This document shows positions 8,214 to 16,259 of a stretch of DNA of 34,824 nucleotides, piece after piece (position 1 is the stretch's first letter; each line of letters starts with the position of its first letter). The stretch spans positions 1-34,824 of the forward strand of contig NZ_JAEMNU010000122.1 in NCBI RefSeq assembly GCF_016461825.1, read 5' to 3'. The notes under the pieces are model-generated. The model was not told the origin of the DNA. It made no database searches and was given only the letters and a program-made list of their open reading frames with translations. Source of the stretch: Rugamonas violacea. GTDB taxonomy: Bacteria > Pseudomonadota > Gammaproteobacteria > Burkholderiales > Burkholderiaceae_D. Made by a program: the position numbers and the translations under genes.

Positions 8214-8642
8214 GGGGTTATCCGTATCAGTGTGGGCGTGCGGACGGAGACGTCCGCAGGGCGAATTTCACTGTATCACAGGCAACATATAGGCAACACA
8301 CAGGCAATGGTTCCGGCCGCCATTCGCCCTTCCGAGACGGCGGCGAAGTGTCTCCGGCGCCACACTCGATACTCCCCGGGCATGCCCGACGCCGCCAACC
8401 CCGCCCTGCCCCGCCCTTCCCCCCCCTTTCCCGCCGCGCGGGCGACTAGCAAAACAGTAGCCAAAAACAGACAAAACAGCAAAATTATACTTGTGACAAT
8501 TAAGCAATTCGGGAATACTCCAGATGAGCTCAATTCATTGCCTTAATCATAAGAATGATCTCGGATACAGCAAATATGTTCAGTGGTACAGGGAGAGTAT
8601 GTAGTTCTTTTTTAATAATTCAAAAACGTTAAAGGACACCGC
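8214..8642. promoter_or_regulatory. Divergent intergenic region with candidate promoter
   Basis: These 429 bases separate the chemoreceptor and metalloprotease starts and hold no convincing gene. The right half is notably AT-rich for this genome, as expected of a promoter zone. A possible sigma-70 site for the rightward gene is ttgtga (8491-8496), 17 bases, aatact (8514-8519), each matching consensus at 4 of 6 positions. It would leave a leader of about 120 bases. Confidence 0.3.
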
Positions 8643-11600
8643 ATGAGACTGAGATCTTCTACAAAGCCGTCGACCATCGCCAGCCCCACCCGGGCCCGCG
8701 ACCTGCTGCGCCGCACCGGCGCGGGCGGGATGTTGGCCCTGTGCGTGGCGTTGGCCTGGGGCTACGCCGGACCGGCCGCCATGGCCGCCGGTAAAGTCAG
8801 CAGCGTGCAACCGCAGGCCAGCGGCGCCTTCTGGCAAGACGTCGCCGACGCCCCGGCCCGGCGCACCGGCGCCAAGGGCGCCGTCAGCACCGTCAATCCG
8901 CGCCGCTTCCATGGCGCCACGCTGGACCGCGCCGGCCTCGCCGCGCTGGCCGCCGGCGCGCCGCTCGAACGCAGCGCCGCCGCCGCCCTCGGCCAGCTGA
9001 CCATCTCCCTGCCCCACCCCGACGGCGGCTACCAGCGCTTCGCCATCGTCGAATCGCCCGTGATGGAGGCCGGCCTGGCCGCCAAGCACCCCGAGATCAA
9101 AACCTTCTCCGGCAAGGGCCTCGACGACCCCAGCGCCAGCCTGCGCATGGACCTCACCCCGCTCGGCCTGCACGCCTCGATCCGCTCGCCACAGGGCGCC
9201 TGGTATGTCGACCCCTACATCCACCTGGACGACAGCCTGTACGCCAGCTACCACGCGCGCGACCTGCCGAACCAACACGGCGCCCTGCAGGAAGGCCTGA
9301 TCGGCGAAGCGCAGATAGTCCTGGCGCGCAGCTTCTACCACGCCGGCGACGCCCTCGAAGTGCGCGGCATCGGCTTCACGCCCGGCGCCTCGGTCAACAT
9401 CAGCGTGCACAACCCGGACAGCGACAGCGGACCGCGCCAGAGCGTGGTGGTCCAGGCCGACCAGAACGGCATCGTCTCGACCACGCTGCAGGCCGACCCG
9501 TCGCGCAACAGCGGCGCCTACGAGGTCAGCGCCTCCGACGGCCGCAGCAGCAGCACCGCGAACTACCACGTCGTGCCCGACGAGGCCGCCACCAACGCCG
9601 CCACCGGCACCCAGCTGCGCACCTACCGGCTGGCGCTGCTGACCGACCCGTCCTACGCCAGCTACTTCGGCGGCCCGGCCAACGTGACGGCGGCCAAGGT
9701 GTCGCTGATCAACCGCGTCACCCAGGTCTACGAGGACGAGACCTCGATCCGCCTGGTGCTGATCAACAACAGCGACGCCCTCAACCTCGACACGGCGGCG
9801 CAGATGACCGGCGCCAACGGCCCCTGCGGCGGCGCGGCCTGCTTCACCGCCGCCCAGTCGACCGGCTGCAGCAGCGGCACGCTGAGCCGCAACCGCGTGG
9901 TGATCGGCCTGCTGGCCGGCGCCAGCAACTACGACGTCGGCCACATCGCGCTCGGCCTCAACGGCGGCGGCATCGCCAGCCTGGGCGTGGTCGGCGGCGG
10001 CTCCAAGGCGCAGGGTTGCACCGGCATCCCGACCCCGGTCGGCGACTACTACGCGGTCGACTACGTGGCCCACGAAATGGGCCACCAGTTCTCCGGCAAC
10101 CACACCTTCAACGGCATCACCGGCAGTTGCAGCGGCGGCAACCGCAACGGCGGCACCTCGGTCGAACCGGGCAGCGGCTCGTCGATCATGGCCTACGCCG
10201 GCATCTGCGGCGGCGACAACCTGCAACCGCACAGCGACGCCTATTGGTCGCAACGCAGCTTCGACGAGATCGTCGCCTACACCTCCTCGGCCGAGAGCAA
10301 CATCAACGAGGTGCAGATGGCCGCGCTGACCGGCTTCGCCAACAACGGCCAGCAATTCCAGTTGCGCTACAACGGCGTCAACTCGGCGGCCATCGTGCGC
10401 GGCAGCAACTTCACCACCAGCGGCGTCAAGGCGGCCGTCGAGGGCATCGCCGGCTGGCCGGCCGGCGCCACCGTCTCGGTCAGCGCGCTGAGCGACAACG
10501 CCTTCACCGTCACCTTCGGCGGCACCCTGGCGGCGACCAACGTCGGCGCGCTGCAGTTGGTGAACTGCTCGGCCGGTTGCAGCGGCTATGTCGGCGAGAT
10601 CGCCGCCGGCGGCCAAACCGCGCGCCGTGGCAGCGTCTCGAACAGCGGCAACGAAGCGCCGGTGGTCAGCGCGCCGGCCGGCTACACCATCCCGCTGCGC
10701 ACGCCGTTCGCCCTGACCGGCAGCGCCACCGACGCCGACGGCGACGCCCTGAGCTACATGTGGGAACAGAACGACCGCGGCGGCAGCAGCGGCACCGGCC
10801 TGCTCAGCAACAGCAAGCTCAACGGCCCGCTGTTCCGCCAGTTCGGCGTGCGCGCCGTGGTCAGCGAGGACGACACCATCAAGTACGGTTCGCCCGGCGA
10901 GAACCACGCCACGACCAATCCGACCCGGGTCTTCCCCGACCTGGCGCAGATCCTGGCCAACAACAGCAACGCCGAAACGGGCGCCTGCCCGACGCCGGGC
11001 AGCACGCCGAGCGCCGCCGACATCGAGTGCTACTCGGAGTTCCTGCCGACCGCCAGCTATGTCGGCCTGGCCGGCAGCAACGCCAACCCGGCCGCGCTGA
11101 ACTTCCGCTTGACGGCGCGCGACGGCCGTGGCGGCGTCAACAGCGCCGCCACCACGCTGGTGCTGGCGCCCAACGCCGGTCCCTTCCTGGTCACCTCGCC
11201 CAACAGCGCCGTGGTGCTCGACGCCGGCTCGACGCAAACGGTGAGCTGGTCGGTGGCCAACACCAACGTCGCGCCGGTCGGCACGGCGAACGTGAAGATC
11301 AGCCTGTCGACCGACGGCGGCGCCAGCTTCCCGCACGTGCTGGCGGCCAGCACGCCGAACAACGGCAGCAAGGCGGTGACCCTGCCGCTGCTGGCCAGCG
11401 ACAAGGCGCGCATCAAGGTCGAGGCGGTCGGCAACGTCTTCTTCGACATCTCCAACGCCAACTTCACCATCAAGCTGGCCGGTGACTTGAACGCGGACGG
11501 CGCCGTCAACTGCGCCGACCTGGCCATCGTCAAGGCGGCCCTCGGCAAGCGCAGCGGCCAGCCCGGCTACGACGCGCGGGCCGACGTCAACCTCGACGGC

Positions 11601-11666
11601 GTGGTCGACATCCGCGACCTGAACGCCGTGGCGCAGAAGGTCGTCGGCGTCAAGTCCTGCAACTAA
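8643..11666 (+). CDS. Secreted reprolysin-like metalloprotease with C-terminal dockerin
   Basis: This 1007-residue exported zinc protease starts with a long twin-Arg-rich signal region (hydrophobic LALCVALAWGYAGPAAMAA, cleaved near residue 48). A propeptide-like part follows, then the metzincin motif HEMGHQFSGNH at residues 477-487 (HExxHxxGxxH), typical of the reprolysin/M12B-like bacterial family. Downstream are Ig/cadherin-like stretches (PVVSAPAGYTIPLRTPF, TDADGDALSY). The last 60 residues form a type I dockerin: two calcium-loop repeats, DLNADGAVNCADLAIVK and DVNLDGVVDIRDLNAVAQ. The start is supported by AAAGGA nine bases upstream. The next gene encodes a cohesin domain, the natural binding partner of dockerins, so the protease is probably held at the cell surface by that protein. 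Protein substrate unknown. Confidence 0.92.
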   Translation: MRLRSSTKPSTIASPTRARDLLRRTGAGGMLALCVALAWGYAGPAAMAAGKVSSVQPQASGAFWQDVADAPARRTGAKGAVSTVNPRRFHGATLDRAGLAALAAGAPLERSAAAALGQLTISLPHPDGGYQRFAIVESPVMEAGLAAKHPEIKTFSGKGLDDPSASLRMDLTPLGLHASIRSPQGAWYVDPYIHLDDSLYASYHARDLPNQHGALQEGLIGEAQIVLARSFYHAGDALEVRGIGFTPGASVNISVHNPDSDSGPRQSVVVQADQNGIVSTTLQADPSRNSGAYEVSASDGRSSSTANYHVVPDEAATNAATGTQLRTYRLALLTDPSYASYFGGPANVTAAKVSLINRVTQVYEDETSIRLVLINNSDALNLDTAAQMTGANGPCGGAACFTAAQSTGCSSGTLSRNRVVIGLLAGASNYDVGHIALGLNGGGIASLGVVGGGSKAQGCTGIPTPVGDYYAVDYVAHEMGHQFSGNHTFNGITGSCSGGNRNGGTSVEPGSGSSIMAYAGICGGDNLQPHSDAYWSQRSFDEIVAYTSSAESNINEVQMAALTGFANNGQQFQLRYNGVNSAAIVRGSNFTTSGVKAAVEGIAGWPAGATVSVSALSDNAFTVTFGGTLAATNVGALQLVNCSAGCSGYVGEIAAGGQTARRGSVSNSGNEAPVVSAPAGYTIPLRTPFALTGSATDADGDALSYMWEQNDRGGSSGTGLLSNSKLNGPLFRQFGVRAVVSEDDTIKYGSPGENHATTNPTRVFPDLAQILANNSNAETGACPTPGSTPSAADIECYSEFLPTASYVGLAGSNANPAALNFRLTARDGRGGVNSAATTLVLAPNAGPFLVTSPNSAVVLDAGSTQTVSWSVANTNVAPVGTANVKISLSTDGGASFPHVLAASTPNNGSKAVTLPLLASDKARIKVEAVGNVFFDISNANFTIKLAGDLNADGAVNCADLAIVKAALGKRSGQPGYDARADVNLDGVVDIRDLNAVAQKVVGVKSCN

Positions 11667-11675
11667 AGCGGCAAG

Positions 11676-11704
11676 GCCGGCGCGGCGCCAGCGGGCGCCG
11701 GCCG
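11676..11704. terminator. Hairpin between protease and cohesin genes
   Basis: The arms ggccggcgc and gcgccggcc pair perfectly around an 11-base loop. There is no T run. Placed between two co-oriented genes, it could be an attenuating or mRNA-processing structure that sets their ratio. Confidence 0.35.
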
Positions 11705-11760
11705 GCCGCTCACTCGATACGCAGTGCCAAATACGCCCTGAGGGCAAGGAGAAATTCGTT

Positions 11761-12339
11761 ATGATGAGTTGGAAAACCTGCAAGACCCAGTTGAGCATCG
11801 CCCTGTTGCTGGCCGCCGCCGCGACACAGGCCGCCGCCGCCGATCCTGTGCTGTCGGTGCTCGCCTCGAAGAACCCGGCGGTGAAGGGATCGACGGTCGA
11901 ACTGGACGTGTCGATCGCCGGCGTCGCCGACCTGTTCAGCTACCAGTTCTCGTTCTCGTTCAACCCCGCCGTGCTGCAGGCCACCGGCGCCGGCGCCGGC
12001 AGCTTCCTCGGTGCCGACGCCTATGCCGACGGCGGCAAGATCGAACCGGCGCTGGGCTCGATCACCTACACCTTCGGCACGCTGCTCGGCGATCGGCCGG
12101 GCATCAGCGGCAGCGGCAAGCTGGCCCATTTCAGCTTCAACGTGATCGGCACCGGCGTCAGCGCGCTGACCTTCTCCGACGTGATCTTCCTCGATTCGCA
12201 CAACGCCGACCTGGCGCTGCAAATCCAGCCGCAATCGCTGCTGGCCGTGCCCGAGCCGGAGACCTACCTGATGCTGGGCGTCGGCCTGGTCGGCCTGGCG
12301 GCGCTGCGTCGGCGCCAGCTCAAACAGCCGGGCGCCTAG
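11761..12339 (+). CDS. Cohesin-domain PEP-CTERM surface protein
   Basis: This 192-residue protein has three parts: a signal peptide (to AAAA near residue 28), one cohesin domain (about 30-160: PVLSVLASKNPAVKGSTVELDVSI, then LFSYQFSFSFNPAVLQATG and the GSGKLAHFSFNVIG strand), and a PEP-CTERM tail (VPEPETYLMLGVGLVGLAAL followed by RRRQ). PEP-CTERM proteins are handled by exosortase and delivered to the outer surface or exopolysaccharide. AAGGAG lies upstream of the ATGATG start. With the dockerin protease just before it, the gene likely supplies its anchor: a two-protein cell-surface complex. Exosortase itself is not in the window. The cohesin call rests on pattern recognition of the fold's strands and the adjacent dockerin. 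Confidence 0.88.
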   Translation: MMSWKTCKTQLSIALLLAAAATQAAAADPVLSVLASKNPAVKGSTVELDVSIAGVADLFSYQFSFSFNPAVLQATGAGAGSFLGADAYADGGKIEPALGSITYTFGTLLGDRPGISGSGKLAHFSFNVIGTGVSALTFSDVIFLDSHNADLALQIQPQSLLAVPEPETYLMLGVGLVGLAALRRRQLKQPGA

Positions 12340-12376
12340 CCGCCCCGGAGCGCGCCGCGAACGCAGCCAAGGGCAC

Positions 12377-12493
12377 GTCGTTCCCGCGCAGGCGGGAACC
12401 CATACCGCGCAAGACGGGATGCGGTGCATGGCGGCTCAAGCGGAGCATGGGTTCCCGCCTGCGCGGGAACGACATCACTCCCGCGCAGGCGGG
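12377..12493. repeat. REP-like inverted repeat cluster
   Basis: A 27-base unit (12377-12403) is repeated in perfect inverted form at 12447-12473, 43 bases away, and a third shorter core (tcccgcgcaggcggg) is at 12479-12493. Each unit is itself a hairpin, ttcccgc-gcag-gcgggaa. This is the common REP/BIME style of dispersed repeat in proteobacteria. It lies between two convergent genes and can act as a bidirectional terminator. Confidence 0.8.
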
Positions 12494-12520
12494 CAAGCCA
12501 CGCTCCGCCGTCGGCTGGTT

Positions 12521-14518
12521 TTATGGCCGCCGACGCTTGGTACCGGCGGCCTTCGGCTGGCGCCGCCGCGCCGTGGCGTTCTGCAGTTGCAGCAACTGGT
12601 CGACCCGCGTCGACGCCTCGCGCGACAACAGCTGCGCCAGCTCGGCGTCGGGGAAGTACTCGGGCAGGCGGTAGGCCAGCCAGGCGTAGGCCGAATACAG
12701 GCGGCAGGTGTCCTCCACCTGCTGCAGGTTCAATTGGCCGATCTGGTTGCGCTCACCGCCCAGCCGCATGGTTTTCTTGCGCGACAGCGCCGTCGCCCAG
12801 CCCTCCCAGGCGTGCTGCAACGAGGCCACCTTGGTCGACACCGGCACCAGCGACAGCACGAACTTCTCGGCCACCGTCAACTCCAAGGTGTCGAGCCAGG
12901 CGGCGCGGTCGAACTGGTCCTCGGTGATGCGCGGGTAGAAGAAGCCGTCCGGCACGTCGATGTTGTGGACGAAGCGCTTGAGCAGCTTGGCCAGCGCCTG
13001 CTCGCCGGTCACCGCCGCGATGCGGTGCAAATGCTCCAGCGTCGGCGCGACGGCGAAACCGTTGGCCTTCAGCGGCACCGGCTTCTCGCGCAGCAGCTCG
13101 CGCATCACCTTGTGGGTCTCCTCGTCGTAGCCGGCCACCAGGCCCTCCTCGTGCACGCCGAAACGGCCGGCGCGGCCGGCGATCTGGCGCGCCAGCGCGG
13201 CCGGGATCTCCTCCTCGTCGACGCCGTTGTACTTGACCGTGGTGGTCATGACGATGCGGGCGATCGGCATGTTCAGGCCCATGGCGATGGCGTCGGTGCC
13301 GACCACCACGTCGGCCTCGCCGTCGCGGAAGCGCTGCGCCTGGGCGCGCCGCACCTCCGGCGACAGGTTGCCGTAGACGGTGGCCACCGACAGGCCCATC
13401 TCCGTCACCAGGTCGCACCACTTCAGCACCTCGCGGCGCGAGAAGGCGATCACCGCGTCGCCCCGGCGCAGGTTGCGCACCTTGCGCACGGCCATCGGCT
13501 CCATCGCCAGCGGCCCCTTGCGCTTGAGCAGATGCACCTCCAGCGGACACTCCAGGCGCGCCGCCAGCGCCTCGATGGCCTGCCGCGCCTCGGGCGCGCC
13601 GACCAGGTAGACGGTGCGCGCCGGCGCGCCGCAGACGGCGGCGGTCCAGGCGGCGCCCCGGTCGCGGTCGCCCAGCATCTGGATCTCGTCGATCACGGCG
13701 ACATCGACCGGGGTCCGCGTGTCGAGCATCTCGACGGTGCTGGCGACGTGGCAGGCGCCGGCCATCAGGCGGCGCTCCTCGCCCGTCACCAGGCTGACGG
13801 CGAGCGGTTTGCCGTGCCGCTGCACGGTCTGCAGGCGCTCGTAGTTCTCCAGCGCCAGCAGGCGCAGCGGCGCCAGGTAGACCCCGCTGTCGGCCTTGGC
13901 CAGCGCCTCGATGGCCTGGTGGGTCTTGCCCGAGTTGGTCGGCCCGAGCAGCGCGATGAAGCGGCGCGGCAGGCGCCGCGCCATCTCGAACGAGGCCGGG
14001 TACTCGGCCAGGTTGATGCTCTGCTTGGTGCGCTCGGCGTGGCGCTCCTCCACCTCGCGCTCGACGGCGTGCTCGAAGCGCTGGCGGATGCGCTCGAACA
14101 CGGCGCCGGCCGGCTCGGCCAACGGCGTGTCGACCAGCGCGCGCAGGAAGGGCGCCGGGTCCATGTCGCAGTCCTCGCACAGGCCGAGCAGCTCGGCGAC
14201 GAAGTCGGCGGCGGCGGCGTGCAGCTCGGCGACGGCGTCCCCGCTGGCGCGCTCGGCCAGCAGCGCGGCGCGCGCCTGGGCGTCCAGCTTGCGCCACTTC
14301 GACGGCTTGGCCAGCACGCCCTGCGCCGGCACCAGCTCGTAAGGCACCGCGCGGCCGCCGCTGTGGACCGTGCCGGCGAAGCGCAGGAACACCCGGCCCT
14401 CCATGCGCGCCAGCGCGATGCCGCGGGCGTCCAGGCCCAGTTGCCGGCACAGGTCGTCGTCGTCGCCCTGGTCGGTGTCATTGCTATCGTGGGGCGGGAG
14501 GGGAATGGGCTGGGTCAT
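12521..14518 (-). CDS. Suv3-type DEAD/DEAH RNA helicase
   Basis: This 665-residue ATP-dependent helicase resembles the Suv3 (SUPV3L1) branch of superfamily 2, which unwinds RNA during degradation. Motif I GPTNSGKTHQA is around residue 190, motif II is DEIQM near 276 (the Suv3 form of DExH), and motif VI is QIAGRAGRFG in the C-terminal RecA domain with YGNLSPEVRRAQAQRF and VVVGTDAIAMGLNMP. A Suv3 C-terminal region follows, and the protein ends in a basic tail (ARRRQPKAAGTKRRRP). I chose the ATG at 14518 (MTQPIP); the upstream extension to 14584 is Arg/Pro-rich and overlaps the tRNA promoter. It is divergent from tRNA-Lys. It is a stand-alone gene, likely core genome. Confidence 0.9.
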   Translation of the reverse strand: MTQPIPLPPHDSNDTDQGDDDDLCRQLGLDARGIALARMEGRVFLRFAGTVHSGGRAVPYELVPAQGVLAKPSKWRKLDAQARAALLAERASGDAVAELHAAAADFVAELLGLCEDCDMDPAPFLRALVDTPLAEPAGAVFERIRQRFEHAVEREVEERHAERTKQSINLAEYPASFEMARRLPRRFIALLGPTNSGKTHQAIEALAKADSGVYLAPLRLLALENYERLQTVQRHGKPLAVSLVTGEERRLMAGACHVASTVEMLDTRTPVDVAVIDEIQMLGDRDRGAAWTAAVCGAPARTVYLVGAPEARQAIEALAARLECPLEVHLLKRKGPLAMEPMAVRKVRNLRRGDAVIAFSRREVLKWCDLVTEMGLSVATVYGNLSPEVRRAQAQRFRDGEADVVVGTDAIAMGLNMPIARIVMTTTVKYNGVDEEEIPAALARQIAGRAGRFGVHEEGLVAGYDEETHKVMRELLREKPVPLKANGFAVAPTLEHLHRIAAVTGEQALAKLLKRFVHNIDVPDGFFYPRITEDQFDRAAWLDTLELTVAEKFVLSLVPVSTKVASLQHAWEGWATALSRKKTMRLGGERNQIGQLNLQQVEDTCRLYSAYAWLAYRLPEYFPDAELAQLLSREASTRVDQLLQLQNATARRRQPKAAGTKRRRP

Positions 14519-14584
14519 GGCGGCACTGGGCAAGTTGATTCGCGGCGGATTATAACGCGCCGCGCGCCGCCGCCGGAACGGCAC

Positions 14585-14613
14585 TTGCAGAATCGCCGAG
14601 GCGGCGTTACAAT
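14585..14613 (+). promoter_or_regulatory. Promoter of tRNA-Lys
   Basis: The -35 box ttgcag (14585-14590) and -10 box tacaat (14608-14613) are separated by exactly 17 bases, and the tRNA begins 12 bases later. This is a good sigma-70 match for a stable-RNA promoter. Confidence 0.75.
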
Positions 14614-14624
14614 TGCGCCCCTTC

Positions 14625-14700
14625 GGGTCGTTAGCTCAGCTGGTAGAGCAGCGGACTTTTAATCCGTTGGTCGCAGGTTCGAATCCCGCACGGCCTACCA
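14625..14700 (+). tRNA. tRNA-Lys (anticodon UUU)
   Basis: This 76-base cloverleaf includes an encoded CCA end. The D arm (gctcagctggtagagc), the anticodon arm with cttttaa loop (anticodon TTT), and the T arm with ggttcgaatcc are all standard for tRNA-Lys. The acceptor stem (gggtcgt against acggcct) contains two G-U wobble pairs, at positions 1-72 and 4-69, where a perfect stem would be expected. tRNA genes are common integration sites, and an accessory insert follows. Confidence 0.95.
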
Positions 14701-14720
14701 CGAATACAGCAGTACAGAGC

Positions 14721-14755
14721 AGGGTTAGTGAGCGCAAGCTTCCTAACCCTTTTTT
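14721..14755 (+). terminator. Rho-independent terminator of tRNA-Lys
   Basis: The stem agggttag / ctaaccct (14721-14728 with 14743-14750) has an inner agc/gct stem closed by a gcaa tetraloop, and is followed by ttttt. This is a canonical terminator 20 bases after the tRNA end. Confidence 0.9.
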
Positions 14756-14852
14756 GCGTTTACAAGAAAAATATTACCCAATCTCTCCTGTTCAAATGCG
14801 CACGTACGAGAATTGCGCAGCACGACGGGCTACGCCCATCAAAATAGTGAAC

Positions 14853-14887
14853 AATATACACACCTGGGAATTGCATAAGTGTATATT
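14853..14887. repeat. Perfect 9-base inverted repeat in AT-rich spacer
   Basis: aatatacac (14853-14861) and gtgtatatt (14879-14887) are 17 bases apart. They lie in the AT-rich spacer of about 220 bases between the tRNA terminator and the HTH gene, about 90 bases before its start. It could be an operator or a transcript hairpin; function not known. Confidence 0.4.
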
Positions 14888-14935
14888 TTCCGAAATCGAA
14901 AGGATTCTCACCAAAAGGAGAAGTCTCCTCACATT

Positions 14936-14970
14936 AGCGTGACTTGACTTCACGTTTGGCACGCTATAAT
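14936..14970 (+). promoter_or_regulatory. Promoter and candidate operator of the HTH-Fic operon
   Basis: A perfect -10 box tataat (14965-14970) ends 8 bases before the HTH start, and ttgact (14944-14949) is a -35 candidate with a short 15-base spacer. Two palindromes overlap it: gtga-N7-tcac (14939-14953) and agcgtg-N18-cacgct (14936-14965). The arrangement suggests a nearly leaderless transcript repressed by the first gene product. Confidence 0.5.
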
Positions 14971-14978
14971 TAACCTCC

Positions 14979-15245
14979 ATGACCTATGACGAATTCCAAC
15001 GACACGTCGGCAAAGCTGGCCTCAAGCTCTACCAGTTCGCCCGCTTCATGGACTTGAATCCGACAACGATCAGCAACAAGCGCAGCCGTGGGGTCCCCCG
15101 TCACTTGGCGATGGTTGCCGTCCTGCTGGGCGAACTGGCGGATCGCGGTATCGACTACCGCGAGCTATTGGCGAGAAATGGCATTGAACCAACGGAGCCG
15201 TGTAATTCGGATGCCAATGGGTCTACCAATGGCGAAAAGAAATAA
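14979..15245 (+). CDS. Small helix-turn-helix protein
   Basis: This 88-residue protein has an XRE-like helix-turn-helix in its first two thirds: FQRHVGKAGLKLYQFARFMDL (helices 1-2), NPTTISNKRSRGVP (recognition region), then helices through LLGELADRGIDYRELL. The last 15 residues are polar and probably flexible. It lies 8 bases downstream of a tataat box and the Fic gene follows in the same frame after its single stop. A DNA-binding partner next to a Fic protein is common in Fic toxin-antitoxin-like modules, so it likely autoregulates the operon; that is inference. GC content here is lower than in the flanking genes, consistent with acquisition. Confidence 0.75.
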   Translation: MTYDEFQRHVGKAGLKLYQFARFMDLNPTTISNKRSRGVPRHLAMVAVLLGELADRGIDYRELLARNGIEPTEPCNSDANGSTNGEKK

Positions 15246-15284
15246 GGGCACGAAAATGAGTCTTCCAACCTAACCAATGAACGT

Positions 15285-16259
15285 ATGCTGAAGCCTTCAG
15301 ACAACAACAAGAACAATTCGCTGGGCCCGGAAGAGCTCGTCCGTTGGCATGAGCTGCGTGCAAAATACCATGCACACCTTATCTCCCTGATTTCCCATCC
15401 CATGACTCCGGCTTTTTTCGACCTTTCAAAGGTCTTTCCCGACGTGAACGAGCTCCCCGTGTTGCTCGACCAGGTCGACGACCTCAAGAAGTGTCTGGAC
15501 AGCTTCCGCCCGCTTAATCCGGCACAGCTCAAGAACCTACAAGGGGCCTGGGATATCGAATACACGTACGAGTCCAACCGGATCGAAGGGAACACACTGA
15601 CGCTACAGGAAACGGGATTGGTCATCAACGAGGGCATCACGGTCGGCGGAAAGCGGCTCAACGAACACCTCGAAGCGATCAACCACAAGGAAGCAATCGA
15701 CTACATCCGCGAGCTCGCGACCGGGCAGACCGAGCTGAACGAATACACGCTCAATTCCATCCACGCGCTCATACTCCGGGGAATCGATCAGGGCAATACC
15801 GGAAAATACCGATCGGTGCCGGTCACGATCTCGGGCGCGAAGCACGTGCCGCCGCAGCCATTCCTGGTCAAGAAACTCATGGAGGATCTCTTCGTTTTTT
15901 ACAACGAAAAGAAAAATACCCTTCACCCCGTCCAGCTCGCCGCAGAAATGCACGAACGTCTTGTCACGATCCATCCGTATATCGACGGGAACGGACGCAC
16001 GTCGCGCCTACTGATGAATCTCATCCTTCTACAGCACGGTTATCCGATTGCGAACATATCGGCGGACCAGCGGATCGCCTACTACAACGCTCTTGAAAAG
16101 GCCCAGGTCGAGCAAGATGTGAGCGATTTCCACCAGCTCGTAGCGAAGACGGAAAAAGCGTCCCTCGTGAAGTATCTGGCCATGGTGTCCGGGAACGTCG
16201 GCGAGGATGCTAAAGGTAAGGGACTTTATTTCTTCGAACGGATCAAGGACTACCTGTAA
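15285..16259 (+). CDS. Fic-domain AMP-transferase, class II (self-inhibited)
   Basis: This 324-residue Fic protein transfers AMP (or a related nucleotide part) from ATP to hydroxyl side chains of target proteins. The active-site motif HPYIDGNGRTSR is at residues 230-241 and intact (catalytic His230, phosphate-binding GNGR). An inhibitory helix motif SNRIEGN (Ser97 to Asn103, matching [S/T]xxxE[G/N]) lies N-terminal to the Fic core, which defines class II: Glu101 should block ATP until released. The flap strand is probably around GKYRSVPVTISGA. Length and layout match cytosolic Fic proteins of 320-370 residues. The ATG chosen is the first in this frame after the HTH stop, with no good ribosome-binding site. 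Targets unknown. Confidence 0.9.
   Translation: MLKPSDNNKNNSLGPEELVRWHELRAKYHAHLISLISHPMTPAFFDLSKVFPDVNELPVLLDQVDDLKKCLDSFRPLNPAQLKNLQGAWDIEYTYESNRIEGNTLTLQETGLVINEGITVGGKRLNEHLEAINHKEAIDYIRELATGQTELNEYTLNSIHALILRGIDQGNTGKYRSVPVTISGAKHVPPQPFLVKKLMEDLFVFYNEKKNTLHPVQLAAEMHERLVTIHPYIDGNGRTSRLLMNLILLQHGYPIANISADQRIAYYNALEKAQVEQDVSDFHQLVAKTEKASLVKYLAMVSGNVGEDAKGKGLYFFERIKDYL

Noticed and set aside
8580..11798. A 1072-codon open frame on the - strand opposite the metalloprotease
   Set aside because: It is low-complexity, Ala/Gly/Arg/Val-rich, matches no family, and mirrors the third-codon GC bias of the true gene, which has signal peptide, zinc motif and dockerin.
12419..14662. A 747-codon + strand frame opposite the helicase
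   Set aside because: It is an antisense shadow rich in His, Arg, Gln and Leu that runs through the tRNA promoter and ends inside the tRNA. The helicase motifs are clear on the - strand.
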